DNA of 64,000 nucleotides from Incurvaria masculella (lineage: Eukaryota > Arthropoda > Insecta > Lepidoptera > Incurvariidae): contig OX335657.1 in the NCBI GenBank assembly GCA_946894095.1, positions 17,546,001 through 17,610,000 of the forward strand. Reading direction: 5' to 3'. Position 1 is the first letter of the stretch. Every line of letters starts with the position of its first letter. The notes under the pieces are model-generated. The model was not told the DNA's origin and searched no databases. It saw only the letters and a program-made list of their open reading frames with translations. A program made the position numbers and the translations under genes. This document shows positions 30,706 to 43,790 of this stretch, piece after piece.

Positions 30706-31429
30706 ACCGGATTCCCATCCATGCATACAATTGTATGTCCACTTTAGCCATGCGGCGGAGACACGATATCAAGCGAATGCCACTTCTCCTTCCTTTGTCT
30801 TCAGTGGGTCTAACTGTCACACGTGTACAGTCCAGAGTGGTCCAGTGCTGAATCGTCCTAAATTCGCAATACGTAGATAAACATGCAGAGCAGAATATCG
30901 CGCGCATGGCAAATCGCAATCGATGCAAGCCGAACTCCCGCCATTTCGCAGCGTCGATACATCGGCGCACGCCAGTTCCGTCTCGCTCGCTCCCGCGCGC
31001 CGTACGGGACACATCTTAACAAGTCCAGTTCCGCGCGCGCATGCGTAGTCCCTGCACGGAACACATGCCCACATGCCAAGCGAAACCGCTTGCTTGATTT
31101 ACGCAGTGCACGCGAAATTCATCACAAACCCGGTTGAGAAACATGTATGCATGTGGGCATGAGTGAAAGAAATGTCGTATATAAGCAAAATGTGTAGATA
31201 ATGTTCCTATTGGATACCTCGATGTTCCTTCCATAAATGTGTGTGTTGTTTAATTAAACTGGATTGTGTTTTGATTGATTGGCGCTTGAGGAGGCAGGGA
31301 AAACGGAAAACTATAATTGTTATTCGTTATTGCTTCCCAATTGGTTATTGTTATTAAATTTAGTAGGTACCTACCGACGTAGGATTTAAATTTAGTGAGT
31401 GATTTTCGGGACCAAAGTGAAAGGTAAGA

Positions 31430-31723
31430 TTTTTTTTTATGTAACTGGACGAACTGACCGTCAAATATTAGCCTAACACAACTGGATGGAAAACACGGAC
31501 ATTTTTCATTGCCGCTTCGACCATCGTTCATTCAATGCGATGGTACCAACTCGGACGGGGTTAACCCAACCACCTAGTAAGTAAGAAAGAGGACCTACAG
31601 TTGTATGTGCAATCCGAACCACTACCCGGCCTCAACGGTTGAAAATGGTCACCCATCCAGAACCTAACAGCGCTCAGAGGTGCTTCTTCAGCTTATCGAT
31701 TCGCAAGGTGTCGCACCACTGAA
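31430..31723 (-). mobile_element. SINE with 5S-type head, truncated
   Basis: Poly-T at 31430, shared SINE body, then GGTCACCCATCCAGAACC (reverse of the 5S-like box C) and ATCGATTCGCAAGG as in the copies at 28030 and 38428. An internal deletion removes part of the body near 31475. Confidence 0.7.
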
Positions 31724-32979
31724 GACAAAGATGAGTAACCTAATATAATTTGAAATTAGGTGCATACCGATTGTAAAAATCAATTGAAAAAAAAAAGAAA
31801 TAAGCGTAGTGATGTGATGAAATGAATTAAATAGGTATGATGTAAAAGGGTAATTTAGAAAACTTATTTATTTTATTTTTTCATTTATTTAATCCTTAGT
31901 TTTTACTCGAAGCACATGGCCATACGTGAGTTCCGTGGTGATAAATAGTGAAAGTGTCACTGCAGAGTAGCGACATTTAATGGAAATAGTTTTTCGAGAT
32001 GCCTGTCTATATACATACATTACCTTGCTTTTGAGGTTACCGCGGTCGTTAGACATGTTTGAAATGCCTCCTTGACAACGGGCTGTATGATTAGCTCGAA
32101 ACGTCGGAGAATATCTCTACCTGCCGCGTGAAAAGCCGTAACATTTTTCAAACATACATAACCTTAATCACCTGTATAAAGTTTAAGGTATTCTACGGAT
32201 GGTAAGACGCGTTGTAAACTTGCCTACCCCAAGGCTGTTCTGTACCTCAGTCAACCAAAGGTTAAAGGATACACTTCCGGTTAAACGTGATTGGTGCTTA
32301 AATACAACCTCCGATTCATTTTTATTAGGGTTTTGTTTACTCAGTAGCTAGGAGACATCCTCAACTATGTTTGAATCTATACTCAACATTATAATTGTTT
32401 CCAAAAGTTAAAGTATTTCGACTGTTCATCTTTTCATTCAACCGGGTGTGTATCCAAAACTTTTTGTTCGACTGTACAATCAACTATTATTGCACAGAAA
32501 CTTTGCATAAAAATATCCTACCCCCTCCTTTCCCGCCATCCTGGAAACTTATTCCGTCGCTAGCCCACCCCGAATCGACCGCTTCGATTTCATAAAATCA
32601 AACTTCGATTTTGCCGCCTGACAGCGGAATTTATATTTTTTTTATAATTTTAAATCTGTAATATCTTAGAAAAGATTCATTTAAATCATATGCTGTAAAG
32701 GCCCATATAGATCTATATTAAATCAACAATGTATTTAAGGTATTTAATTGGATAAGGATGAATGCTGTATTGGTTAAAATCGCTTCGAAAATTACCCATT
32801 ATTTGTCGTCAAAAGTAAATGACAAAAAAAAATTATTGTGGGATATCCATAAGAGATAGACATAGGCCATCGCGGAGTTTTCTGTAGACCTTTTCAATGT
32901 GTACAATACTTAGTACATTATTTTGATAAATCTCGTAGGGTTCAGCCTGCGTTTGCAATGTAAGCGGAAAAAAAATATT
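31724..32979. other. Unassigned, with one inverted-repeat scrap
   Basis: 32028-32160 matches the element at 18671-18892 (GTCGTTAGACATG, CTCGAAACGTCGGAGAAT, GTGAAAAGCCGTAACATTTTT). The rest is AT-rich without recognisable features. Confidence 0.45.
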
Positions 32980-33238
32980 TTTTTACGACATCACATTGGA
33001 AACCTCAGAAATAACAGTATTTCTCCACTATTTGGAGGATTGGATGTTATTATACATATAAACCTTCCTCTTCAATCACTCTATCTATTTAAAAAACCGC
33101 ATCAAAATCCGTTGCTTAGTTTTAAAGATTTAAGCATACATAGGGATATAGGGATATAGGGATATAGGAACAGAGAAAGCGACTTTGTTTTATACTATGT
33201 AGTGATGATAGTGATAGTGATAGTGAAGTGATGCACAA
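32980..33238 (+). repeat. Retroelement 3' tail with (TGATAG)n end, copy 2
   Basis: Near-identical to 219-455, with a triplicated GGGATATA block at ~33145-33169 and the same GTGATA microsatellite end. Confidence 0.65.
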
Positions 33239-33512
33239 TATTTTAGTTTTTTATTTCTTTGTTGATTTTGTTACACAGTAAGTTTTATCTTTTAATATGT
33301 GCATAAATAAAATGAACTCACATCTTGTAAAGAAAACCCATAAACACTTTCATCCTCCGTTTCACCGACTTTGAGTTTAATTTTCGTCAAAAAAATTACC
33401 CTATGCCCTTTCCTAAGGTCCAGACTCAATACTTGGGCATCACAGAGTGAAAGAAATACACCTCGATTTTACTTCCAGATATACTTTTGTGTTGTTTTAT
33501 TGAGCTGGAGTG

Positions 33513-33808
33513 TTTTTAGGGTTCCGTACCCAAAGAGTAAAAACGGAACCCTATTACTAAGCCTCCGCTGTCCGTCCGTCCGTCCGTCTGTCACAGGGCT
33601 GTATCTCATGAACCGTAATAGGTAGGCAGCTGATTTTTTCACAGAGTGTGTATTTATTTTGCAGCTATAACAAAAAATAGGTAAAATAAAAAATAATAAA
33701 AATTATAGCAGGGTCCCATACAAAAAATGAGATTTTTTTGTGTTAAATCTTGTACGATGGTACGGAACCCTTCATGTGCGAGTCCAACTCGCACTTGGCC
33801 GGTTTTTT
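33513..33808 (+). repeat. GTCC-core dispersed repeat
   Basis: Full copy from TTTTTAGGGTTCCGTA to CTTGGCCGGTTTTTT with a short (GTCC)n at 33568-33588. A right-end fragment of another copy lies at 34214-34305. Confidence 0.8.
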
Positions 33809-35266
33809 GATTGCCTGACGTTGATTCGTGAAGGAACCGATTTCTCAGTCTGTAAATTTCAACCAGGTAAGCTTCGAAGGAGACAACACTTGTGTCCAAA
33901 GTAAGTAGGTAGGTACCTACGTATCGGACTTCTATGTATCAGAAAAGGTTCGCCATTCTGGCTTTGTGTTTTTACCTGCTCGGCAGCACGAATGGCTTGT
34001 CAGGTAAGTTAGACTGGTGGCCCACAGAATAAAAGGTAGCCAACATGAGGTTGTCTAATTTACGGCCCCACATCTGCCCGTCGGCCCTATTTGAGTTTAT
34101 TTCTGGTCTGCTCGCGAGACTATAGTATGGAACGACTAAAAAGTTTGACAGATAGCGTAGAACTGCCGTTTCATGTTAATTTGGCGACTTTGTCAAAATA
34201 ATCCTGAATGATTTCCCATACAAAAAACGTGATTTTTGTGTTAAATCTTTTGCGATGGTACGGAACCCTTTATGTGCGAGTCCGACTCGCACTTGGCCGG
34301 TTTTTCAGTAGGCCTTCTTATTTCGTGAACGGACACGCGTTTACACACTTGATTACAAATCCCCGTGTACCTACCTACTCCGTTTATCCGAACTAATTTC
34401 GGATAGTATTGAAGTGGTGCGGTAATAAGGTACTAGTAATTAGTAAATCGAGGTAATATAGTAAAATTATTATAAATTAATCTATTAACTGTAAAGTTGT
34501 GCATTAACAACGACTGTTTAAATAATAACCTTCCAAAAAAATCTGATTTTAGCCTATATTGGTTCAATTTATCCATTTAGTGGGAAGATGTAGGTAAAGT
34601 TCGTCTGCTTCCTCCCAATACAATACAGTAACGTATAACTAATTATAATACATTTATAAAATATGCCAAACGCAAAAATGGTCGCAGATCAATGTCGATG
34701 TCGCAGATGTATTGCTGTGTTCGTGTGTATGGGAACTGACTTGAACTGAATTGGAAACACATTCGCGCGCGGTGGCGATGTTTCGACTGTGTGGTATATG
34801 CCGAGCCACCTGATTCCCATACAATTATATGGCCACTTTGGCCATACGGCGGAGACGCAATATCAACCGCTTGTCACTTTTCCTACCTTTTATCTTCAGT
34901 GGAGGTGACAATGTTCATGCATATAGCTCCCAAACCATATAGCTGACGAATACATAGCCGGGCTGCAAAGAATATTCGAATGGTAATTTAACCATGATCA
35001 ACCGGTCGCTCATCACACGGTTGACCAGAGTCCGGATGATCGAAGACGTAACTAGAAGCCGGGATGTTTGGCTCAGCACCGACGGATATAGGACGCGGTG
35101 ACGCGGCGCCTCGCGTGCAGACGGTGTATTGTACTGGCGCCTCGGTGCGACATGAATCGAAACAGGCACAGCTGGAGATCGATACAATCAACTGATGCAT
35201 TGGATAACACAGTGGATAACCCCACGTGACCTCACTCGTGTACACTCTATCGTTTAAGGTGGCCCA
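33809..35266. other. Unassigned, with repeat scraps
   Basis: It contains the 34214-34305 GTCC-repeat end and the half palindrome 34757-34905. No gene or RNA recognised. Confidence 0.35.
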
Positions 35267-35800
35267 TCCCGCTCAACTCCCCATGCAAACGCGGAAAGAA
35301 GAATATGCGCATATTTCTTGTCAGAGATCCAAAATGATACTCAAAACAGCTTTATTTGATCGAACTAGATGTCTGATGAACATTAGCATTGTAAAATCGT
35401 GTTTGGTCTCTAAGTTACAAGGTATTAATGTTCGAATTTTTCGCGCGTTTTATACAATAACTTTGGAGGTGGATTACTTAACGATAAAATGAAAACATCT
35501 TAAAAAGATTAGTCTTCAGACATAGCTTGTTTCATAAAAATGTATAATCAATTTGGTTTTTGTTTGATTTTTGACTACCGATGTCGCGATTTACTTTTAG
35601 CTATAAGACATTTTGTAATTAAAATTTTCTTAAATCTTAACAAATCAAATACTATGAACATTGTCTGCTTTGTTGAAATGTTCCATCCTCCTCATAAACA
35701 GAGGCTGTCTTTTTCTTCGAAACAAAGAAGTTCCCAGAGAGCAATAGCACGGTTTTGTACCGTGCCCGCGAATGGGTTTCTTTCAACATTTTTGTGTGTA
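35267..35800 (-). repeat. ~0.5-kb dispersed element (GGGCACGGTACAAAAC end)
   Basis: It shares, in reverse, CATTCGCGGGCACGGTAC, CGACTTATAGCT-like and AAAACGCGCGAAAAA blocks with 41967-42310, 45893-46375 and the split copy 53727-54690. No open frame is conserved among the copies, so it is probably non-autonomous. Confidence 0.6.
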
Positions 35801-35819
35801 ATTGAAGACTATGTTTGAG

Positions 35820-35924
35820 CGGCTCGTAGTTCAGGGGCGCGGTGATCTTGCTTTTCATGCCAGAGATTGTAGATTCGATCCCCGTCCCGTTTATGCTCCA
35901 CTTTCTTTCTCTTTCCGAGTTGAG
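35820..35924 (+). mobile_element. tRNA-like SINE head fragment
   Basis: GGCTCGTAGTTCAGGGGCGCGG and GATTCGATCCCCGTCCCG resemble tRNA boxes A and B, followed by the SINE-type CACTTTCTTTCTCTTTCC. The body is absent because another element (35925-36089) begins here. Confidence 0.6.
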
Positions 35925-36089
35925 TAAGCCCCGATTGCACGAAGAGGCGGCCGAGTTAATCAATCTTTAAACACGTCACTTTTAGTGAACCGCATGGAGT
36001 TCCTTCCATACTGTCCATACAAAGTGACATTTTTAATCGTGCGTTGACGTTGATTTTGATTGTTTGTCCTTTCGTGCACTCGGCCCTAA
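35925..36089. mobile_element. Small element, intact copy (family of 28704)
   Basis: 165 bases from TAAGCCCCGATTGCACG to CGTGCACTCGGCCCTAA, with AAACACGTCACTTTTAGTG inside. It is uninterrupted and shows the empty form of the site disrupted at 28813. Confidence 0.65.
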
Positions 36090-36371
36090 GTGCGTTTCGT
36101 CGCGATTGCGAGCTTGTTCCATGGCTAGAAATCCATGTAAAACTGTAGGTATGAACATTAATAATATGCACACATATTATGGTTGCTATTATCCCCAATA
36201 CGATTTTCAGTAAAAAAAAAACATGACACCTCGCTAAGCAAATTAGCACCGTCTGAATTTTAATTTTTGGTGGTGTCACCTCTAGGTACCGGTCTATGCG
36301 CATACCGACATCATTGAAGTGAAGCAACTTAAGGCTCAGTCGGATTCCGGTCATCCACAACATTTCCACTA

Positions 36372-36638
36372 TTGAGGCTTGTACTGGGATGGATTTCACG
36401 TAAAACTTAGGTCCCTTCCTACTAGTTCTACTTCCTTTATTGAACGGTGGTAAAAGACAATGAAAATACCTTTATTGAAAAGACAATGAAAATAGTCCGT
36501 GTTTTCCGTGCAGTTCCATTGCTGAGTTCAATGCACCCGTGCGTAAAAGGCAGGTCCTGGTATGGCACCTAGTTCCCATGTTGTGCCAACATCATGACAG
36601 TAGGTGTGGTGGCCATCGATGTCGTACCATAAAAAAAC
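36372..36638 (+). mobile_element. SINE body fragment
   Basis: Shared body blocks TTCACGTAAAACT, CCGTGTTTTCC and TCCTGGTATGGCACCTAG, ending in a short A-run; the head is absent and the copy is heavily diverged. Confidence 0.65.
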
Positions 36639-36751
36639 TTGCTATCTATGCCCCTATTTTGGTTCAAGTAGTAATTCCAACCTATTTGTGGAAATGTGGA
36701 TCGCTCCAATCATCAATCGCGAGATGCTTCAGAGATTGACCCAGTATCATT

Positions 36752-37258
36752 AGGTCTATTCCTGGCATTCAGTAATCAGGAATCAGGAATCCTGAGTCTC
36801 GAAAACTGCGTTTGTAGCGGTTTTAAAAGCAATTTTCGTGACGAAAATATTCCGGAGCATAGTTTTTAGGGTTCCGTACCCAAAGGGTGAAAACGGAACC
36901 CTATTACTAAGCCTCCGCTGTCCGTCCGTCCGTCCGTCTGTCACAGGGCTCTATCTCACGAACCGTAATAGGTAGGCAGCTGAAATTTTCACATAGTGTG
37001 TATTTATTTTGCCGCTATAACAACAAATAGGTAAAATAAAAAAATAATAAAATTTATAGGGGGGTCCCATACAAAAAAACGTGAATTTTTTGTGTTGATA
37101 GTACGGAACCCTTCGTGTGCGAGCCCGACTCGAACTTGGCCGGTTTTTTTATTAATCAAGGTTTTCCGCCGAAAAACTCGCTTTGAAAATCGCTATAAAA
37201 GCGGTTTTTTAGACTCAGGATTCCTGATTCCTGATTACTGAATACCAGGAATAGACCT
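36752..37258. mobile_element. Foldback element carrying a nested GTCC-core repeat
   Basis: 48-base arms AGGTCTATTCCTGG..GAGTCT (36752-36799) and their reverse complement (37211-37258) differ at about one base; weaker mirror symmetry continues inward. The GTCC-core repeat 36863-37150 is inserted near the centre. A related element is at 11196-11370. Confidence 0.85.
36863..37150 (+). repeat. GTCC-core dispersed repeat nested in a foldback element
   Basis: Full copy with both ends intact (TTTTTAGGGTTCCGTA, CTTGGCCGGTTTTTTT). Confidence 0.82.
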
Positions 37259-37756
37259 GCAGTTACTATTTTGAGGTATCCAGTTCAGTAGAGCTATAGC
37301 ATCGGAGGTCAAAGGCCAGATATAGCCCACATTTTGTATTACAAGTTTAGAATAACTTCTGGTTTTAATTTTGAGTGATAAGATTCGATTGCGTTCTGTT
37401 CGATAAGGACGTAAGAAAAATAACATTTAATTATATTAAAAAATAAGCACAATCAATTTCGATCATCGAAAAAGTGAATATGTGGATTGATAGTCTAGCT
37501 ATAATTTCAAGATAGTCCAGACCGCTGGTGCTTTCTGTTCTCAAATTAGAAAAATATTCATAAACTTCATAAAAAATGTTTGAATGCACAATATGATCAT
37601 CAGATATTTACCGTTATTTGTAGGTATTGAATAAAGCTAGACCATCAATGAATCTTTCATCTTTTGAAAATACAAAATAAGTAGTATTTATTTTTCAAAA
37701 TAAAAAAATATGGTTTCACTTACGGCATTAAGGAATGAATGCATTTAGGTGTTACA

Positions 37757-38046
37757 TAAAAACCGGCTAAGTGCGAGTAGGATTCGCACACGAAGGGTTC
37801 CGTACCACCGTAAAATATTTAACACAAAAAAATCTAGTTTTTTGTATGGGGACCCTTTAATTTGAATTATTTTTTAATGTTACCTATTTGTTTTTATAGC
37901 GGCAAAATAAATACACGTTCTGTGAAAATTTCAGCTGTCTATCTGTTACGGTTATTGAGATACAGCCATGTGACAGACGGACGGACGGACAGCGGAGGCT
38001 TAGTAATAGGGTTCCGTTGGCACCCTTGGGTACGGAACCCTAAAAA
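37757..38046 (-). repeat. GTCC-core dispersed repeat, minus copy
   Basis: Full copy from AAAAACCGGCTAAGTGCGAG to TACGGAACCCTAAAAA with (GGAC)n at 37977-37990. 37259-37756 before it shows nothing recognisable. Confidence 0.8.
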
Positions 38047-38308
38047 TCACAGTTGTTAAAAAAATATGTTTTACTTTGACTTTAATTATTTTCCAGGATC
38101 GCTGATATATCGCGAGTACAGGCTGTAGAACGAACCAAGATGCCCGCAAACTGTAAGTACGTTTTTTTAGTTTTTATTAGTATTAAGTCTTTAGTTGATG
38201 CTCTAAAACTATTCCAGTGAATGCTGGCGTACCGCGTACTCGGTGCCATGTAATGTGACGCAAGCGACTGCACGGCGCTAGCCAGGTACACCAGTCACCA
38301 GAGCCTTT

Positions 38309-38955
38309 AGTCCCAGTTGTCACCTAAATTGGCGTTTACGCCGATCGACTGGCGTTTTGAAATGTATGGAGAAATTGAAGACCGCGCGCAGTGGGCGTGT
38401 AGCGAACTAATATTTGCGAGTCCAAGTTTTTTTTGTGAAACTGGACATGGATTGCTAATACCGAACAGACCGTCAGTTATTAGCCTGACACACCACTTGG
38501 GAACTAGGTCCCATGCCAGTAGCTTCCTTATATTGCTCCGCTACATTGAACTGGATGGAAAACACGTACAATCGTTCATTCAATGCGATGGTACCAACCC
38601 GGGCGGGACTAACCCTACCACCTAGTATGTAAGAAAGGGGACCTTCAGTTTTACGTGGAATCCGAACCACGTCCAGCCTCCACGGTTGAGAATGGTCACC
38701 TATCTAGAACCTAACCGCGTTCAGAGGTGCTTCCCCAGCTTATCGATTCGCAAGGCGTCGCACTGAGCTACCGAGGCTGAATTAAGGTGGCCCAACCCGG
38801 CGGGCCGTTTTCACACAAATCGGAAGTCTCAGTTTGAATTTGACAGCTTGAAGAAGTAAAACCATAGCATATATAGTTAACATTCGCATGGAGTTTGACG
38901 TTTTAACGTAACTTCGAAGTTCCGTAAACGCCAATTTAGGTGAGAACTCGGACTG
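38309..38955. mobile_element. Inverted-repeat element (AGTCTCAG ends) split by a SINE
   Basis: 38309-38426 and 38817-38955 are the left and right parts of the element seen at 30179-30515, with part of its centre lost. The SINE 38428-38780 lies between them. Confidence 0.75.
38428..38780 (-). mobile_element. SINE with diverged 5S-type head
   Basis: Poly-T at 38427-38434, shared body, then GGTCACCTATCTAGAACC and ATCGATTCGCAAGGCG as in the copy at 28030, ending CTACCGAGGCTGA. Confidence 0.75.
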
Positions 38956-39180
38956 AACACTGTGACCGCAAGCCGGGTTGGTGCGAAATAGGATAGGCGG
39001 CGACGTCTCTTATTTTTGTTAGGAGTAGAAGACTATTTGTTAGTCCCTGGAAACAATCTAGTTGAGGTTAACGCGAGCAAGACACGACGTTTCTGTTTAG
39101 TGTGAATTGGAAACCGTTCTAGTCTAACATTCTAGGATCTAGGGTACGACTCTGTGTTTCTATGACAACATTGGAATGAT

Positions 39181-39760
39181 ATTTATTTATTTTATTTATT
39201 TAAACACACATTTCACATAACCGAAATAAAGAAATAAACAAAATAACAGAAAGAAAGTAGAAATGTAGCATGCTTAATTACAGTATAGAAAAAAGAAAAA
39301 AACAGACATTTAATTAACTATGGATGAGTTAACTTTCAAATAGCCTTCCAAAAATGTCGTGCACACTCTCTCAAACGTACTTCTCAGATTTACAAACACA
39401 TCACATTCAGGTGTTAACAGATGCATCGCATTGAACAGCCTCAGGACGAGACATATGGGCGACCAGTAGTGAGAGCGGGTGCGCGTCACGATCTCGGCAA
39501 ACAAGCGTGCGTTCCGCCGTCGAGCGTAACCGTCAGGCACGTTCAGTGCTAGTACCAGCTGCAGTAAAGCTTGCGAATCAACTTTCCCGTTCAGAATTTT
39601 GAAACCAAACAGTATTAATGCCCGGGATCTCCGAAGTTCAAGTGAGTTGAAACCCATGTGTCGACATGTCCTGGAACTGAACTTCGCACATCATAAGCCA
39701 AGCTTGCCCAAAAGTAAGTATTTCGCTCTCTACAAAACTTGTCAATGTACGAAATAATGT
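39181..39760 (-). mobile_element. 5'-truncated non-LTR retrotransposon remnant
   Basis: The minus frame 39657-39310 encodes 115 residues beginning MGFNSLELRRSRALILFG and containing LLQLVLALNVPD, which resembles the region after the reverse transcriptase in jockey-like elements. Upstream codons run on in another frame (39803-39615), so a frameshift is likely. The 3' end is an (AATAA)-type tail at 39181-39206. Confidence 0.5.
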
Positions 39761-41460
39761 CTAAATAAATTACTGTGCCCACAGGTCGCAAGCTGTCGTA
39801 CAATATGCGAGTATTTTTGTAAAATTTGCATAAATCTAAAGTAAATCATTGCGCACTGAAGTCTACCGCATTGCGGCGCTGGTGGTAACCTCTGCCATGC
39901 ATCCACCACTATCATCGATGCAGCCAAAAACGGAATATTGAGCAGCTAAACCAAAAATATTTTAAGCCAAAAACGTTCACTTCATCTTACTTACTTACTT
40001 AGTGTTATTGTCATCACATTTTAATGTGCCCGCCGCGTTTTACTATAGCACTTACATTAAAAGTATGGACATCTTAGGATACATAGTCTTGAGTAAATTA
40101 AATGTTACACTACTAAACTACATCCTAGAAGTGGCCAAATTTGTAAGAGTAGTAGACAAGGTTGTCTACTATGAGCACAATGGAGACAATCGGTTGATTT
40201 AGGAGGGTGCGTGTTGTTGGGACCTATCATGAATAACGCCACGATGGTTGTACTGTGTGGCACACGACGCTTGACCGGATATGAACGACGGAATCGAATG
40301 ACCTTTCCTGTTTATTTTCCAACGTTCCCAATCTCCAACGGTAAGGTTATACGCAATGGGAGACGCTAATCTTACAAGCGTCAGTGGGGATAGCCCCAGC
40401 AGGTTATCAGTAGGTCTTGCCACCTCAGTGATATGGAAAGTGCTACGTGACTTCTACTTCCAATTCTCTAGGTAGGCATCGAAACTAAAATGCACACTCA
40501 CCTTCTGCAGTCGAAGCTGCTAACGTACTAGTCCACGCTCCGGACGACAGATAGGCTGACTTCCAATGTCCAGTATGCATCTCTCTATTCCACGTCTCCG
40601 CGGCTGGAGATTTTGCTCTTCTGGTTCTCCAGACTAGCACCGGAGGTGTCTTCTCTCCGCTAGGCACCGTCCTTCCCCCGTTCCCTCAGCAACCATTAGG
40701 AATAGATAATAATGACACGACTAACGTGCTTGCAGGAAACAGTTGGCCACTCCTATAAGTACCTACATAGGCCTTGCGAGTCCGACCTACTCCAGCACTG
40801 CCCTAGTCCAAACAGCCCGAGCTGTGAAGCCCTTATGTCCTGGTCCTTCAGATAAGTAGAATTATATTGACAGTATGTCTATGCGGAGGCGACACGACCC
40901 GGGTAACGCCCACACGACACTTCTTCCTTTTCTCTTCTGTGGTTGGCACAGATTTGCGTGCGGAGTTCCACTCCGGGGTCGATCTGGTGATAGCCGGATC
41001 GATTGGCGAACGAACACACACGAGCTAATGTTGTCAACACGTGAGTTTTACCCATAAGGTTCTACCGCAGTGCTCCATTCGTTCCTGTATCGTCCAAATA
41101 AGTAAGTGATGTTTGAATATTTTATTTTATTTATTTGTGATTATTGTGAAGAGAATTACTAAGAGTATCGTGGAAAAGGTGGGTCAGGTCTTAAGACCCA
41201 CGGCTGCGCTGCTGCTCTTCTCTAGTCGTATTTTTTTATGTTTTACATGTGTGATTTCGTTAATGCGATACAGGCTTCTTGTTTTATTTGACATGTTGGA
41301 CTTCAACTGGGTAGCGCCATCTGTTGTTGTACATGCTAACTATATTCTACGCATCTGTTGGTTGCATTTGTTGGCATTATGAAATTGACAGATCTACGTA
41401 GAGAGCGCTGCTGTCGCTACAGGTTATGTTGAGATTGTTTGGATATTTAGAGCGAATGAG
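39761..41460. other. Unassigned stretch
   Basis: No repeat family seen elsewhere in the window and no convincing gene; open frames at 40199-40423 and 40485-40667 lack family features. Confidence 0.35.
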
Positions 41461-41582
41461 TGACGAAATACACTTCTCCACCTTATAAAGAGAAAGAAAT
41501 CCTTACATTAGCGGGCGGGGATTGAACCTATAATCATGCGAGGAGCAAATTCCGCGTCCCTGAGCTACGAGCCGCGCGTAGA
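41461..41582 (-). mobile_element. tRNA-like SINE head fragment
   Basis: In reverse it reads GCTCGTAGCTCAGGGACGCGG with GGTTCAATCCCCGCC, tRNA box A and B-like, followed by CTTTCTCTTT. No body follows. Confidence 0.6.
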
Positions 41583-41769
41583 ACATTGTGCCTTTAGACT
41601 CAGATAAGTACTAGGCTAGCACTATAACTTATTCTGTGACGAGGCTAAAGGGCACTGATAAGGAGCGTCCATGTATCACCTCCGATTGTTTGTGATTTTA
41701 TTTGCTCCCACAATTCTACCAACATAACGTCATTTTAATTACAATTATATTTATACATTGATGATAGGG

Positions 41770-41862
41770 TTGATTGTTAGAAATTGCCTTAGGCAATAAA
41801 TCCGCCTTTGCTTTGTACTTCGTATGGATTGCAATAAAGAATATTATTATTATTATATTTCG
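41770..41862 (+). repeat. Retroelement 3' tail with (ATT)n
   Basis: TTGCCTTAGGCAATAAATCCGCC, a short palindrome with a poly-A signal, is followed by GCAATAAAGAATATTATTATTATTAT. The form is typical of non-LTR 3' ends. Confidence 0.5.
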
Positions 41863-41966
41863 TGATATCCAACGTACCTAACGTTGACCGTATGGACTTT
41901 TTATTCATTTATTTATTTATTTTTACTATACAGAGTGATTTTTTTTATGGACAAATTCGAAACTAT

Positions 41967-42310
41967 AAGGACTAACTCATTCGCGGGCACGGTACAAAAC
42001 CGTGCTATTGCGCTCCAGGACCTTCTCTGTTTCAAATAAAAATACAGGCTCCGTGATGAGGAGGATGCAACATGTCCACAAAGCAGACAATGCGCATAGT
42101 GTTTGATTTGGTAAAATTTAACTAAAAAATATATTAAAAAAAACGACTTATAGCTTAAAGTAAACCACGACCACTGTAGTCAAAAATCATACAAAAACGA
42201 AAATGATTATTAGTCTTAGCTAGGTCTGATGACATATCCTTTGAAGATGTTTTTATTTAATCGTGGAAAGTTATTGTATAAAACGCGCGAAAAATGCGAA
42301 CTTTCGGACA
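41967..42310 (+). repeat. ~0.5-kb dispersed element, copy 2
   Basis: TTCGCGGGCACGGTACAAAAC to AAAACGCGCGAAAAATGCG, matching 35267-35800 in reverse; the right third is missing. Confidence 0.6.
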
Positions 42311-43649
42311 TATAACATCATTTTCAATTTGTAACACCTCGAGTGACGGACCCTGCAGTGCCTCAAAGTCGTTTTTGTGTGGTGTTTACAAGATACTATA
42401 TCGGCCAGACACGTTCGGATATTTTTGACTTCGTTAATATTTGTTTTCCTTTATCATTAATTTAAAACTTCGATGTGAGACCAGATATGAAATTACGTAG
42501 TTTACGGGCGAGCTTCATCTATTACATTTATAGCGCCACCTAGCGATATTTACAGCGCAGTAGTAGGGCGGGTCAGCGACGGAGTCCATTAGGAGTATTA
42601 GGGCTATAAACCACCCTAAATAGGGACTTATCGATCTCATGGGGCTATGGTGCCCCTCATCAATCTATTTAAGGTGCTTCAACACGCGATCGCTGTTGAA
42701 TTACAGTCATGACGAGGACTCTGTACAGGCAAATTGCAGTCAAGCATTATTTGGTTCTAGGTGTTGGTCAGAATCTCATACAGGTATCTTATTCATACTT
42801 GATGGTTGAGATTGCTCTCAAACCGGAGGAGGTGATAGCATTTGAAGGGTTAATGTAAAAATATATTTGAGTTTTGACTCGGCAATGTTTATTCTCGTTT
42901 CTTTTTCATCCGTGGTACCTAATCGAACCGTCAAAATTAACAAAACAACATTTGAATCCAAGCGTTTGTCGCATGTCATTTGTGCATGACTATAGTCATT
43001 GCAATCATGAGGTTGCAACATGGTTGTGACCACGGAATATTGATGTTCTGTGGTTGTGACCACTGCAAGCTATGCAAATGTTATACGCAGGTCTCTTTAT
43101 CTACGCAAGACTATAGATAATCAGCCTTCAAACGCCTGTGGTATCTCGCGTGGAAGACCACGAATTCTACAACCAGGGTTGATATTTGGGATAAAAATAC
43201 GTGCATTTTCATTGACAATGCGGGTTCGGAACCCATTTAAAACCGCAGGGTCCTACTAGGCGGTACAACTTAGCCGGGCAGGGCACCACTGAAGGTCGGC
43301 ATCTACCTTTGGTACTACGTGCTATTGTAGCTGCTATAAAAAAAATATTTTCCATCCGGTTCAAAGGCCATGCTTCCGGAAATATGTCAAGCTCAGTGCT
43401 GCCATCTATAATCGTTATAGGACTGTTGCTGCGCGTGAGCTGGTGCCAGCACGATATTGCACGAATGCCTTACCGTGATAACTACATACAGCGATAGATG
43501 GCGTTGGTATGATACAATTTAAATTGTTACACTTTGACCCTGAACCTATTGAAAATTCGAGTTTGAAACTGCATGTCAATTCAAAGGAAAAAATATAGTA
43601 TAACTATTCTGAGGTTAATTTGGATTTATTAGGAAGTTTTATCTAAGGC
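42311..43649. other. Unassigned stretch
   Basis: No gene or known repeat. AT-rich with scattered short repeats of GGTTGTGACCAC at 43020-43062. Confidence 0.35.
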
Positions 43650-43790
43650 TTAGGGTGGAGTCACAATTTCTGGTTATTATTAGTTACGGTTATTTTAGAT
43701 ATTTCTTCTATCTTCTTCAGGCGAAAAATAAGGACGGGTATATTTTAATTTTACAAAATCACTAACCAGAAATTGTGCACTCCACGCTTA
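43650..43790. mobile_element. Short inverted-repeat element, 141 bp
   Basis: The left end TTAGGGTGGAGTCACAATTT and right end AAATTGTGCACTCCACGCT are near mirror images and continue inward through CTGGTTA and TAACCAG. No coding capacity. Confidence 0.75.

Noticed and set aside
30497..31012. 171-codon minus-strand frame
   Set aside because: It lies across a palindromic element and GC-rich flank, with no domain and no sign of coding conservation.
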